Assembly: GCA_934699305.1 (NCBI GenBank)
Contig: CAKUWM010000006.1
Coordinates: 1-33,381, forward strand
Direction of reading: 5' to 3'
DNA: 33,381 nt
DNA from: an uncultured Saprospiraceae bacterium
Lineage (GTDB): Bacteria > Bacteroidota > Bacteroidia > Chitinophagales > Saprospiraceae
The notes under the pieces were generated by a model. The model made no database searches and was not told the DNA's origin. It saw only the letters and a program-made list of their open reading frames with translations. A program made the position numbers and the translations under genes. Every line of letters begins with the position of its first letter. Within the stretch, counting starts at the first letter, position 1. Below, in pieces: positions 17,423 to 26,156 of the stretch.

Positions 17423-19180
17423 TTATTCTTTTACTTCAATCCCCAATTCCTTCAACTGAAGCGCATCAATAGATGCCGGAGCGTCGATCATCACATCGCG
17501 TCCCTGATTGTTTTTAGGAAAAGCAATGAAGTCACGGATGCTGCTCTGTCCACTCATGACCGCACACAATCTATCAAAGCCAAAGGCAATACCACCGTGT
17601 GGTGGAGCACCATATTCAAAAGCATTCATCAAAAATCCAAATTGCCTTTCTGCTTCTTCCGGCGAAAATCCAAGCAAGTTAAGATTCTTTGCCTGTAACC
17701 CTTTGTCAAAGATACGGATAGAGCCGCCGCCTATTTCAGAACCATTGATGACTAAGTCGTAAGCATCGGCACGGAGACTACTTAATATGCTGCGATCATC
17801 CGATTGCATCTTCTCTATGTCTGCTTTCTTGGGTGATGTAAATGGATGGTGCATGGCATAGAAACGCTGAGTATCATCGTCCCACTCCAACAGCGGAAAA
17901 TCCACAACCCACAGCGGCTTAAAGTCTCCCGGTCTCATTAGACCAAGGCGACGTCCCATCTCAAGCCTCAATTCACCCAATTGCTTTCTCGTTTTTTCGG
18001 TTTCGCCACAAAGGATAAGCAGGAGATCACCTTTCCCGACATCATATTTATTGCCGATCCTCATTAGGTCTTCGTCCGAATAAAACTTACCCACAGTTGA
18101 CTTGATACCATCTGCACCATATTTTATATAAACCAAGCCCTTAGCACCAATCTGAGGCCGCTGCAACCATTCTGTCAGCTCTTTCATATCCTTATTGGAA
18201 AATTGAGCCTCACAGCCCTTTGCCACAATGCCGATAACGCTTTCCGCCTGATCGAACACAGCAAAATCTTTGCCACTGACATCTTCCTTGAGATAGACAA
18301 ACTCCATGCCAAATCTCATGTCCGGCTTATCAGACCCGTATTTTGTCATCGCTTCGTCATACGTCATGCGAGGAAAATCGCCCAACTCGACCTGCAATAC
18401 CTTTTTGAATATATTCCTCGTCAAGCCTTCAAAGGTATTGAGGATTTCCTCCTGTGTTACAAAGGACATCTCACAATCCACCTGCGTAAACTCCGGTTGC
18501 CTGTCAGCACGAAGGTCTTCATCTCTGAAACATTTCACGATTTGGAAATATTTGTCCAGGCCACTGACCATCAATAGCTGCTTAAACGTCTGTGGAGATT
18601 GTGGCAAAGCATAAAAAGATCCCGGATTCATCCTGGATGGAACGACAAAGTCCCTTGCCCCTTCCGGCGTCGATTTTATGAGAAAAGGCGTCTCTACCTC
18701 AATAAATCCCTGATCTGAAAGATATTTGCGCGTTTCGATGGCGACATTGGAGCGAAAAATGATGTTTTGTTGCACCGGATTGCGTCGAAGGTCGAGATAA
18801 CGATATTTCATACGCAGGTCATCGCCTCCGTCCGTTTGGTCTTCAATGGTGAATGGCGGGGTTTTTGATTCATTTAAAATATCTAGCGCCTCAACCTCAA
18901 TTTCAATGTCTCCTGTCTCCCTATTGGGATTCTTATTGGATCTTTCCCGTACGATTCCGGTGACCTTGATGACGTATTCCCTACCTAATTGTTGTGCCTT
19001 CTGACGTATGTCCGGCTTTGAATCGGCATCAAATACCAACTGGGTTATACCATAACGGTCTCTCAAATCAACGAAGGTAAGGCCGCCAAAATCCCGGCTT
19101 ATACTTACCCATCCGCTCAAGGTAACGCCTTTGCCGGCGTCTGATATCCTAAGTTCACCACAGTTGTGCGTTCTGTACAT
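17423..19180 (-). CDS. aspS: Aspartyl-tRNA synthetase
   Basis: A class II synthetase charging tRNA-Asp. It has 585 residues, the bacterial-type length. Domains in order: an N-terminal OB-fold anticodon domain (about 1-105, GWVSISRDFGGLTFVDLRDR), motif 1 (FIEVETPFL), the flipping-loop/motif 2 region (CFRDEDLRADRQPEFTQVDCE), the bacterial GAD insert (about 285-415) and motif 3 (GGIAFGFDRLCAVM). The organism's tRNA-Asn charging route cannot be read from this alone. A TAnnTTTG -7 match lies on the minus strand at 19207-19200, without a matching -33 element. Confidence 0.97.
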   Translation of the reverse strand: MYRTHNCGELRISDAGKGVTLSGWVSISRDFGGLTFVDLRDRYGITQLVFDADSKPDIRQKAQQLGREYVIKVTGIVRERSNKNPNRETGDIEIEVEALDILNESKTPPFTIEDQTDGGDDLRMKYRYLDLRRNPVQQNIIFRSNVAIETRKYLSDQGFIEVETPFLIKSTPEGARDFVVPSRMNPGSFYALPQSPQTFKQLLMVSGLDKYFQIVKCFRDEDLRADRQPEFTQVDCEMSFVTQEEILNTFEGLTRNIFKKVLQVELGDFPRMTYDEAMTKYGSDKPDMRFGMEFVYLKEDVSGKDFAVFDQAESVIGIVAKGCEAQFSNKDMKELTEWLQRPQIGAKGLVYIKYGADGIKSTVGKFYSDEDLMRIGNKYDVGKGDLLLILCGETEKTRKQLGELRLEMGRRLGLMRPGDFKPLWVVDFPLLEWDDDTQRFYAMHHPFTSPKKADIEKMQSDDRSILSSLRADAYDLVINGSEIGGGSIRIFDKGLQAKNLNLLGFSPEEAERQFGFLMNAFEYGAPPHGGIAFGFDRLCAVMSGQSSIRDFIAFPKNNQGRDVMIDAPASIDALQLKELGIEVKE

Positions 19181-19744
19181 TTTTTTTATTTTGAAGGCGC
19201 AAAATTACAAATTAAATCGTGAATAAAATATTTTGTATTGAAGTCAAATAAATATGAATTGAAACCCGGATGGCATAATTAATGTTATTTGAATAGACAA
19301 CAGCTTTTGCGATGATAGCACAATGAAGTTATATTCAGTATCATTGATGGAAGACGAGAGGTGCATAATTTGATTTGGCTAGGCATGAACCCACAATCCA
19401 CATTTGTATAAAGCGTATACGATTTGTGACTATTGGTTTAAAGAAACCATTGAAACGAGACGTACAACGGAATTAACCGCAGAATCAGCACTATTCGGTT
19501 TAGTAAAACCTTAATTGCTGAACCCGGGAGAATATTACTTTTGAGAAAAAATTTTTCTATTCATATACTCTTTCCTATCTTTCGGATTGAAAAAATTGTT
19601 TCAACAGAGTTAAGGAATCTTTGTTTAAATACAGAAAATTGTTAAACCGTTTGATTCATTTCAAGGCAAATATAGCAGTTTGACCGTTATGTATCAACTC
19701 TATTAAATATCATATCATTTTAAAATAATTAGGAAATAAAATCA
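19181..19744. other. Gene-free divergent stretch between aspS and phoH
   Basis: 564 nt with no coding frame of note. It holds the longest copy of the dispersed intergenic element (19388-19528), a possible -7 box for aspS at 19200-19207 (minus strand), and AT-rich DNA before phoH without a consensus promoter. Confidence 0.7.
19388..19528 (+). repeat. Dispersed intergenic element, copy 2 (longest)
   Basis: Begins with AACCCACAATCCACATTTGT, then a hairpin GGTTT-AAAG-AAACC (19435-19448), the block CATTGAAACGA (19448-19458, shared with copy 3), and a nested stem-loop at the end. The outer arms are TCAGCA (19485-19490) and TGCTGA (19516-19521); the inner arms are GGTTT (19497-19501) and AAACC (19506-19510). 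It ends ACCCGGG. The same nested design recurs in copies 4 and 5. Confidence 0.65.
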
Positions 19745-20794
19745 TTGAGTGAATTAGTATTGACCATCGAAGGTGTTGAGCCCGTGGACTTGTTGGGAGA
19801 GAACAACACAAGGTTGAACCAGTTAAAGTCCCTATATAAAGACTTACTTATCAGTTCAAGGGGGAACACCATTAAAATATCAGGTGATAAGAAGCAGACC
19901 CAAGAGGTAAAAGCCAAAATTGAAGTATTGGTGAGATATCTCAAAGAGTACAAAGAACTTCCTTCGTCCATTCTGGATAATGTTCTGTCGGGAGTCAACC
20001 CATTTGACCATAAGGCTATCGAAGGGAATGGCAACGGAGGCAATGTCATCCTTCACAATAAAGATGGATTCCCTATTAGGGCACGGACTGTCAACCAAAA
20101 GAAATTAGTGGCGGCGTCAGATGTTGCCGATATCGTTTTTGCCATAGGTCCGGCAGGCACGGGCAAGACATATACCGCGGTGGCACTTGCCGTGAAGGCA
20201 TTGAAAAACAGGCTTGTTAAGAAGATTATACTGACCCGGCCGGCAGTAGAAGCGGGCGAAAGCCTTGGGTTCTTGCCCGGTGATTTAAAAGAAAAAATCG
20301 ACCCTTATCTGAGACCTTTATACGACGCCTTAGACGAAATGATTCCCGCCGACAAGCTGGCAAAGTTTATGTCAGAGCGAATCATTGAAGTGGCACCCCT
20401 GGCGTATATGCGTGGACGGACACTTGACAATGCCTTTATCATCCTCGATGAAGCTCAGAACACGACGTCATCACAGCTCAAAATGTTTCTAACGCGTTTA
20501 GGGCCAAGCGGTAAAATAATTGTGACGGGTGACCTCACCCAGATCGATCTCCCCTACAGCCAGCAATCCGGCCTAAAAAGAGCGCTCTCCATCTTGTCAG
20601 GCATTGATGGCATCGCACAAGTATTTCTCAACGAAGAAGATGTCGTCAGACACCGTTTGGTCAAAGATATTGTAAAAGCGTACAATATCAGTGACGCCGA
20701 AATAAGAGAACAAAAAGAAAAAGAACGAGCCGAAAAAGCCGCCACCGCTGCATCCAAACAAAATCCTATTGATAAAATAAATGCAGACATGTAA
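19745..20794 (+). CDS. PhoH family ATPase
   Basis: A PhoH-like P-loop protein of 349 residues. It has an N-terminal KH-like region (about 1-100, with ISSRGNTIKISGD), Walker A GPAGTGKT (about 135-142), the block RPAVEAGESLGFLPGDLKEK, Walker B IILDEAQNT (about 232-240) and VTGDLTQIDLP. The family is linked to RNA metabolism and stress, but the exact role is unknown. The start is a TTG at 19745: a stop codon lies five codons upstream in frame with no ATG or GTG between, and the next residues already align with family N-termini. An AGGAA sequence sits about 9 nt before it. The end overlaps a possible start of the next gene. Confidence 0.92.
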   Translation: MSELVLTIEGVEPVDLLGENNTRLNQLKSLYKDLLISSRGNTIKISGDKKQTQEVKAKIEVLVRYLKEYKELPSSILDNVLSGVNPFDHKAIEGNGNGGNVILHNKDGFPIRARTVNQKKLVAASDVADIVFAIGPAGTGKTYTAVALAVKALKNRLVKKIILTRPAVEAGESLGFLPGDLKEKIDPYLRPLYDALDEMIPADKLAKFMSERIIEVAPLAYMRGRTLDNAFIILDEAQNTTSSQLKMFLTRLGPSGKIIVTGDLTQIDLPYSQQSGLKRALSILSGIDGIAQVFLNEEDVVRHRLVKDIVKAYNISDAEIREQKEKERAEKAATAASKQNPIDKINADM

Positions 20795-20795
20795 C

Positions 20796-21299
20796 ATGAA
20801 GACCTTTAAATATATCATCACGTCCTTGGTTTTATTCACTTGTACCTCCTTATTGTGGGGGCAATCAACCAAGCTCTACGATGAAACGGTCGATGCACAA
20901 GCCTCTATACAGAGCGCTATTGACCTCGCCGCCAAGCAAGGCAAACACGTGTTTATTCAAGCCGGCGGTAATTGGTGTTCGTGGTGTATCCGCTTTGATA
21001 AGTTTTCAAAAGAAAATGTTCAGATAGATTCTATATTCAGTGCTTCTTATCAAATTGTCCATCTGAATTATAGCAAAGAAAATAAAAATGAGGCAACTTT
21101 TGCCCAATATGGGTTTCCACAACGCTTCGGATTCCCGGTTTTCCTTATTCTGGACTCAACCGGAAGGCTTATTCACACTCAAAACAGTGAATATCTCGAA
21201 GATAACAAAGGCAGTTATGACGCCGTTAAAGTATTCAATTTCTTGAAGGCATGGACACCACAAGCCTTAGATCCGCAGACCTATTTAAATAAAAAATAA
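20796..21299 (+). CDS. Secreted thioredoxin-fold protein
   Basis: A 167-residue protein with a signal peptide (MKTFKYIITSLVLFTCTSLL, cleavage likely near WGQS), so it probably acts in the periplasm. The thioredoxin-like active site is C61-S-W-C64 in AGGNWCSWCIRFDKF, with a cis-proline candidate in FGFPVFLIL. This resembles the Thioredoxin_7/DsbD C-terminal-like group. An alternative ATG at 20781 overlaps phoH, but the start at 20796, 1 nt after the phoH stop, gives a clean signal peptide. A role as a disulfide reductase or thiol transfer protein is inferred. Confidence 0.85.
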   Translation: MKTFKYIITSLVLFTCTSLLWGQSTKLYDETVDAQASIQSAIDLAAKQGKHVFIQAGGNWCSWCIRFDKFSKENVQIDSIFSASYQIVHLNYSKENKNEATFAQYGFPQRFGFPVFLILDSTGRLIHTQNSEYLEDNKGSYDAVKVFNFLKAWTPQALDPQTYLNKK

Positions 21300-21304
21300 T
21301 AACT

Positions 21305-21706
21305 ATGACATCAAAAGTAATATATAAAGGCGACCTGGAAACGGAGTGCATCCACCTGACTTCATCACAGAGCATCCGTACCGATGCCCCAATAGACAAC
21401 AGAGGTAAGGCTTCTGCCTTTAGCCCCACCGACCTGTGTGCCACCTCGCTCGCTACCTGTATGCTTACAGTCATGGGTATCTGGGCAAGAGACAATGAAG
21501 TCAATATGGATGGCGCCTATGCAGACGTAACCAAGCACATGGGCACCGATCCTCGCCGTATCGTGCGCATTGATGTGCAGCTTTATTTCCCGGACAATGG
21601 GTATAGCGACAAAGAAAAGTCGATATTCCGACATATTGCCGACACCTGCCCGGTGGCAAAAAGTCTCCATCCAGAGATAGAGCAAGCCGTCATATTTAAC
21701 TGGTAA
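21305..21706 (+). CDS. OsmC family protein
   Basis: 133 residues with the OsmC/Ohr fold pattern: an N-terminal beta sheet, then FSPTDLCATSLATCMLTVMG with Cys52, and DTCPVAKSLHPEI with Cys115. These are the two cysteines used by family members to reduce organic hydroperoxides. It starts 5 nt after the secreted thioredoxin-like gene and may be co-transcribed. Together they suggest thiol or peroxide handling, although the two proteins probably work in different compartments. OsmC, Ohr and YhfA-like subgroups cannot be separated safely from sequence alone; it looks closer to the general OsmC group. Confidence 0.88.
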   Translation: MTSKVIYKGDLETECIHLTSSQSIRTDAPIDNRGKASAFSPTDLCATSLATCMLTVMGIWARDNEVNMDGAYADVTKHMGTDPRRIVRIDVQLYFPDNGYSDKEKSIFRHIADTCPVAKSLHPEIEQAVIFNW

Positions 21707-21726
21707 CCATCCTGTGAAGCGTTACC

Positions 21727-22389
21727 ATGTTGGACATAAAGACATTGCAATTTCTCATTGACCTTAGCTTCAACAACAACAAAGCCTGGTTTGACGACAA
21801 TCGCCGAGCGTATGAGGCTGCGAAGGAGGACTTTTTAGAGTTTATCGGTAAGGTCATCAATGCCACTTCTACATTCGATTCGACGTTAAAAGGTCTATCG
21901 CCTAAGGAATGTATGTTTCGAATCAATCGGGATATTCGGTTTAGCAAGGATAAGAGCCCCTATAAGATACATTTCGGAGCCAGTATAAGTGCCGGTGGGC
22001 GAAAACAAATGGATACTGCCGGATACTATTTTCATTTGGAGCCGGGTCGAAGCTTTGCAGGTGGTGGGTTGTACAATCCGGGAGCAGACAAGCTGCAAAG
22101 TATCAGAAGTCACATCAGTTTGGACTATGATACCTTCTTGTCTAAAGCACTTACGCCTCAATTTAAGCGGGTATATGGAGCTCTGGATAGAAGTGATGGG
22201 TATGTGCTAAAAAGAGTCCCTAAGGGCTTTGTAAATGACGATCCTGCGGCAGAATACCTCAAGCTCAAAAGCTATATCGGCACCGTTACATTAAAAGATG
22301 AAGATTTGATGACACCCAATCTCCTAATGTTGACGGTGGCAGCATTCAAGGCATTGTATCCGCTAAATACCTTTATAAATGGGGGTTAA
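21727..22389 (+). CDS. DUF2461 domain-containing protein
   Basis: A 220-residue protein matching the DUF2461 (TIGR02453) family, whose function is unknown. Seen here are the N-terminal FLIDLSFNNNKAWFDDNRRAYE, the MFRINRDIRFSKDKSPYK block, which is the most typical family mark, GGRKQMDTAGYYFHLEPG, and PKGFVNDDPAAEYLKLKSY towards the end. It looks full length, ending with the usual LYPLNTFIN. It lies 20 nt after the OsmC-family gene and closes this same-strand run of four genes. Confidence 0.88.
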   Translation: MLDIKTLQFLIDLSFNNNKAWFDDNRRAYEAAKEDFLEFIGKVINATSTFDSTLKGLSPKECMFRINRDIRFSKDKSPYKIHFGASISAGGRKQMDTAGYYFHLEPGRSFAGGGLYNPGADKLQSIRSHISLDYDTFLSKALTPQFKRVYGALDRSDGYVLKRVPKGFVNDDPAAEYLKLKSYIGTVTLKDEDLMTPNLLMLTVAAFKALYPLNTFINGG

Positions 22390-22781
22390 AAAAATCGGTT
22401 GGATATTCGTAATAGACCGGTTGCATTGTCCGAAACGACTATCATTCAGAAAGTTAGTGGGAGTATTTTGATTTAAAAGAAATCCCGACTTTTCGGAATA
22501 CCAAAAAATGTTGGACTGATTTATAAATCAAATTGGTATAAAATAGTATTACTTAAAACTATTATACTTTATACTGGTAGAAAAGAGGTCAAAATTATAG
22601 TTGAAAAAAGAGGTAATGATTTTCCATTGATACCCCAAAAAAGAGAAACAAAGGCACTCCTCCCCTCATCAAGATGCGATAATAAGGATGAAAGAACAAT
22701 TTATAATCCGGCGTTACCAATCTAATACGCATAGAACGAATATGACTTGCATGACAGAATTTCTGACCTAATATAATTCTA

Positions 22782-22860
22782 CATTCCGTATTAGACAAAG
22801 CGGAAACGATTTACGACTCATAATCTATGGTCATTGAAACGACTCGTACATCGGGACGTA
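22782..22860 (+). repeat. Dispersed intergenic element, copy 3
   Basis: Contains ATTCCGTATTAGACAAAGCG with a stem TTCCG / CGGAA (22784-22788 with 22801-22805), then ATTTACGACTCATAATC, shared word for word with copy 4, and TCATTGAAACGA (22831-22842), shared with copy 2. The terminal nested stem-loop of copies 2, 4 and 5 is absent or too diverged to see. Confidence 0.65.
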
Positions 22861-22961
22861 GCAACTTTACACCCATTCAAATACATCATTCATTAGACTC
22901 AATTAAAACAGAAAAATTAAGGAAGAATAATTATCGAAAAAATGTAACTCCTGTAAACCAA

Positions 22962-22991
22962 TTGCAGGACTAATTTTTAATTGTAAATTTG
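22962..22991 (+). promoter_or_regulatory. Perfect Bacteroidota promoter before the small gene at 23053
   Basis: TTG (22962-22964), exactly 19 nt, then TAAATTTG (22984-22991): a full match to TTG-N19-TAnnTTTG. Transcription should start near 22998, giving a leader of about 55 nt. Confidence 0.7.
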
Positions 22992-23052
22992 CAATAGGAT
23001 TTAATTATTAACTTGTAAACTCTTTTAGGACGAGTCATTTGTTATTGGAGAC

Positions 23053-23295
23053 ATGAATGACCCTTATTTTCATCAACCACTGTGGCTTAAAATTAAATGC
23101 GGTAAAAATACATTGTGGGCATATAATTATGAACATCTTGACTTTTTAGAAAAGCATGTAGAAGCGAAATTAAGAGAACGGAATATAGAAAGTATTGAAA
23201 ATAAAAGTTTAGGTAGTAGATTACCGAAATGGATAACATCGAGAAAAAACCGGGAATTAGTTTTGAAAACGATAAAACAACTAAGAGAAAAATAA
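23053..23295 (+). CDS. Small conserved hypothetical protein
   Basis: An 80-residue basic protein without a signal peptide or membrane segment. It resembles a small Bacteroidota domain I recognise only by pattern: DPYFHQPLWL near the start, LWAYNYEHLDFLEKHVEAKLRER in the middle (aromatic and acidic core), then SLGSRLPKWITSRKNRELVL at the end. From memory, longer relatives carry this part behind a zinc-ribbon-like N-terminus; none is encoded in frame upstream here, where a stop lies nine codons before the ATG. A perfect consensus promoter 62 nt before the start argues that the gene is real and expressed. Function unknown. Confidence 0.65.
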   Translation: MNDPYFHQPLWLKIKCGKNTLWAYNYEHLDFLEKHVEAKLRERNIESIENKSLGSRLPKWITSRKNRELVLKTIKQLREK

Positions 23296-23550
23296 AATAT
23301 TGCCGGTAACGAGCGTCTGGCAAGATTCCGAATTTTGTAATAAATTCACTTTTGTATTTCTATCTTTAACAGTAAATAATCCGTTCCGTTGTTCCCATCC
23401 TAACTAAGTGCCGGAACGTATAACAAGTCCTATGTGTATTTACATGATAACAGGCAATTGTGGGACATTATGACATTGTTATTGCATGAGTATTCAGTTA
23501 AAAATTCCATAAAAAAATGCAAAAAAGCAGCATGGAATCGTGAATTCGAG

Positions 23551-23850
23551 GAATTTATAATTTCAACACAATTTATTTGCGGTGTAATTCTCTTTATTAC
23601 CGGAACAGTGATCAACTGGCAGTCGGATAACGTCCTGATCCGGCTCAAGAAGCCGGGAAAGCTTGACTATAAAATTCCTAAGGTGGACTGTTTCACTTTA
23701 TCAGTTGCCCTAATTTGTTTGGACAGTTGTCAATCTGGTTTCAGTACACTTTCGCATCATAGATGGTATCATATAAGCTTTGCAAATTTTCCAATTAACC
23801 GGGGGCAATTTTCCATTTTATCTGATAGATATTCTCTTCTGTTTAAACTC
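23551..23850 (+). pseudogene. Remnant of a steroid 5-alpha-reductase-like (SRD5A/DUF1295) membrane enzyme
   Basis: Three fragments of one family are seen in two frames. Frame 1 (23551-23682) encodes LFITGTVINWQSDNVLIRL, then KKPGKLDYKIPK, matching the family's GxxxNxxSDxxLxxLRKPGxxGYKIP signature. The next part continues in another frame (23682-23759) as GGLFHFISCPNLFGQ, the expected GGLFxxVSCPNxxGE block, and ends in TAG. The C-terminal SHHRWYHISFANFPINR is back in frame 1 (about 23752-23802). So there is a 1-nt loss at about 23680, and roughly 20-25 residues are missing between the last two parts. The N-terminal membrane half is not recognisable. Family members reduce double bonds next to carbonyl groups with NADPH. 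A frame-1 translation without correction looks like an ordinary 155-residue hypothetical protein. Confidence 0.72.
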
Positions 23851-24106
23851 TTAAAAAGTATTTCATCTAAGGGTCCCGGTCGGTTATTAAACTCTTTTTA
23901 AATCCTTTCCGGTAGTTAAAACCATCTCGTTATTGTTCATTGTACAACGGAGTACTGTATAAATTTTGTTAATTATTCCAATGAAAATAAAAATAATATA
24001 GCACCATGGCTAAAAATGAACTCTCAAAATACGTCACAACAAAATAAATACATTACAACGCCTTCGTTTTCTGTTTATAATACATTAATATCATTACAAA
24101 AAATCC

Positions 24107-24135
24107 ATGTTTAACGTCTGCTTTATGTATCTTTG
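24107..24135 (+). promoter_or_regulatory. Possible promoter of the secreted-protein gene at 24153
   Basis: TATCTTTG (24128-24135) matches the -7 consensus. An ATG triplet (24107-24109) stands 18 nt upstream in the place of TTG. The transcript leader would be only about 10 nt. Confidence 0.4.
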
Positions 24136-24152
24136 GAAAATATATTGTGGTT

Positions 24153-24731
24153 ATGCGGTATGTTTTAGTGTTGGCTTTGATTATATCCTGCTTTTTAGTC
24201 AGTACATCAGTAGTTGCTCAAAACAGTAACAGTGTCGTCAAAAGCAATATTAGTAAAGATAGAACTGCTATTGTCGGAGTATTCAACAATTTTTTAAGAT
24301 GGTATAAGAAAAACTATAAACCACTTTACCATTATAAAATGGTTATCCATGATAGTGTGGGAAATTACCAGGTGGATATTTCTGCATGTAGAAATTTCCT
24401 GTTAAAAATAAAAAAAAGTGGATGCGTCTCGGACGAATACATAAAATTATGGAATCAATATTTTGAATCTCAAGCGGAAAGATTTAAAACTTATCCACAA
24501 AACGAAGGTCCTCCTGAGGGGTTTGATATGGATCTTGTATTATTGACACAGGAACCCGATTTGTTGCTCGATAATATTAAAAAACTAAAATATACTGTAG
24601 TTTTTATAAGAAAAGATACTGCTGAAATTTGGGTACATACTCCCTGGGAAACCTGGAATTACCGCATTGAGTTAAGTAAGATTTACAATCATTGGTATAT
24701 TGATTATCTCTCATTTAAAGAACCTGAATAA
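24153..24731 (+). CDS. Small exported protein, DUF3828-like
   Basis: 192 residues with a clear signal peptide (MRYVLVLALIISCFLVSTSV, cleavage after VVAQ) and no further membrane segments, so probably periplasmic. ATG 24153 is preferred to a GTG at 24147 because it lies closest to a clean signal peptide. The mature part (FLRWYKKNYKPL, ISDxY-like CVSDEYIKLWNQYF, PQNEGPPEGFDMDLVLLTQ, and a C-terminal WYIDYLSF) resembles small exported proteins with a DUF3828-like fold. This family call is from pattern memory only. The next gene starts 1 nt after the stop, so the two are an operon. Function unknown. Confidence 0.7.
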   Translation: MRYVLVLALIISCFLVSTSVVAQNSNSVVKSNISKDRTAIVGVFNNFLRWYKKNYKPLYHYKMVIHDSVGNYQVDISACRNFLLKIKKSGCVSDEYIKLWNQYFESQAERFKTYPQNEGPPEGFDMDLVLLTQEPDLLLDNIKKLKYTVVFIRKDTAEIWVHTPWETWNYRIELSKIYNHWYIDYLSFKEPE

Positions 24732-24732
24732 C

Positions 24733-25050
24733 ATGAAAACCATCAACATTATTATTTCAATGCTATATGCAATGGGTGCAGTCTATCCCGGGTATATGGC
24801 CATAACTCATCTGTTTGTTTTTTTTGCAAATAAGAATCTGGGGCACGTTGAATCGTTTCGCTTACCGGGATTATATCTCTCCGGTAGTGTTCTCTTTATT
24901 ATATGTGCTTTCATCGGCTGGCGTTTATACAACTCCGGAAATATCGGTTTATTTGAAAAAACGTTGTTTTATTTACCCCTTGTATTGGTGATCACCTATG
25001 CATTATGGGCAGTGGTTCTACTTTTATCTTCCGGTGGAAAATGGAATTAA
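24733..25050 (+). CDS. Small membrane protein of unknown function
   Basis: 105 residues from ATG 24733, with three hydrophobic segments (about 5-30, 47-65, 78-98), so an inner-membrane protein. I recognise no family. ATG 24733 comes 1 nt after the stop of the exported-protein gene, which indicates translational coupling. A start further upstream (24700) would overlap that gene and is less likely. A joint role with the exported protein is an inference from position only. Confidence 0.62.
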   Translation: MKTINIIISMLYAMGAVYPGYMAITHLFVFFANKNLGHVESFRLPGLYLSGSVLFIICAFIGWRLYNSGNIGLFEKTLFYLPLVLVITYALWAVVLLLSSGGKWN

Positions 25051-25235
25051 AAAAACAAACGATGATAAGAATTTATTATCTGTATCGGCATCCACAATGA
25101 TGTACCTTTTTATTGAATTTGGATTATAATTTTTTATTCAAATTAATTAATAATGTATAATGGATTCATAGTCTTTGGAAAAGTAGAAAATACAGGAAAA
25201 ACTCCGATAAGATCGGTCTGCTGACTGCAAAATTT

Positions 25236-26000
25236 GTGCATTATCCGGATTGCCAGCAATTAATAGTATGGTTGCCCGAGAGTGGCACCGTGGGTTATAA
25301 AAACTATAAACTTACTGACATTAGTTCCAACACAACTATAGAAAGTGGCAAGGTAGAGGAAAGGCTCAGTGGAAGTGTGCAAATATTATTTGACACCTTG
25401 TTTTTAAAAGACAGTAAATATATCCTTGAAATCGAACATCCCAATGGGGGACTGCATGTATTACATTTTCAGAAGCTTGATGAAGCTACAAATTCTATTG
25501 CTGATACTGTAGACGAAAATCAGGAGAGTACAAATCCGGACACTGCTATAAAAGTATATAAAGATGGAATGGGCAATATTATTCCTAATGATGATGTTTT
25601 ATTGCGAGAGAAGATCAATGCACAACTTTTTCAATCGTTTAATGCTATTATGAGCGCACCTTCTGAATCCTATTTTGATATTGCTCCTGATATATCGGTG
25701 AGAGCGGATATCATTAACCAGGCATTATCTTTTGCCACAGAATGGGGAGACAATTTTCAAAAAAGTATTATATCCCGGATGCATGAAAAATATCCTCATC
25801 TTAACGGGCAAACCATTATAATTTTGGAAGCATATGTCAAACAAGCAGAAATATTTATCTATGAACTTTGCCGGCAGTTTATAGATGGGAGGATAAATGA
25901 ATCAGAGATTATCGCAAAATCAATCGGCAATTATCCATGGTTAAGTGTCGAAAATGCCGGTCGAATCGCGGGGATCGGAAAGTACTATGCCATTCGTTGA
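25236..26000 (+). CDS. Hypothetical protein, probably truncated 5' by a frameshift
   Basis: The open frame encodes about 254 residues from a GTG at 25236. There is a beta-rich N-terminal part (QLIVWLPESGTVGYKNYKL), an acidic linker (about 85-110, around TVDENQESTNPD), and a helical C-terminal part (about 130-254). No signal peptide, membrane segment or known motif is visible. Protein-like sequence continues upstream of the GTG in the same frame (IGLLTAKFVHYPD, 25212-25250), without an ATG. A good ATG at 25153 opens in another frame with MYNGFIVFGKVENTGKTPI and would join this frame if one base were restored near 25210. So the natural gene was probably 25153-26000. Function unknown. Confidence 0.55.
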   Translation: MHYPDCQQLIVWLPESGTVGYKNYKLTDISSNTTIESGKVEERLSGSVQILFDTLFLKDSKYILEIEHPNGGLHVLHFQKLDEATNSIADTVDENQESTNPDTAIKVYKDGMGNIIPNDDVLLREKINAQLFQSFNAIMSAPSESYFDIAPDISVRADIINQALSFATEWGDNFQKSIISRMHEKYPHLNGQTIIILEAYVKQAEIFIYELCRQFIDGRINESEIIAKSIGNYPWLSVENAGRIAGIGKYYAIR

Positions 26001-26156
26001 TATGGGGACAGTTTTCTCAACTCATCATGGACACACAACTGAACCCAATAACTAAGTTTTCCTTGCGTCTGTAGGACGATCAATGAAATCGGTGTTAATC
26101 ACACTGTCCCGAACCAATCGGAAAAATCGGTCTTCGATCTATGGGGATATCATCCC

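Larger units (their letters stand above)
22390..23052. other. AT-rich gene-free stretch at the start of the accessory region
   Basis: 663 nt without a believable gene. It holds a copy of the dispersed intergenic element (22782-22860) and, at its right end, a perfect promoter for the small gene at 23053. The rest is AT-rich with no structure I can name. Confidence 0.65.

Noticed and set aside
23296..23433. attC-like recombination site (CGTTCCG and CGGAACG arms, TAAC ends)
   Set aside because: The inverted arms are real, but the outer ends are both TAAC rather than TAAC and GTTA, and no integrase is visible.
23434..23901. 155-residue hypothetical protein
   Set aside because: It is made of pieces of an SRD5A-like gene in mixed frames; treated as a pseudogene.
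24006..24047. Short frame MAKNELSKYVTTK
   Set aside because: Thirteen codons only, no promoter or homology that I can see.
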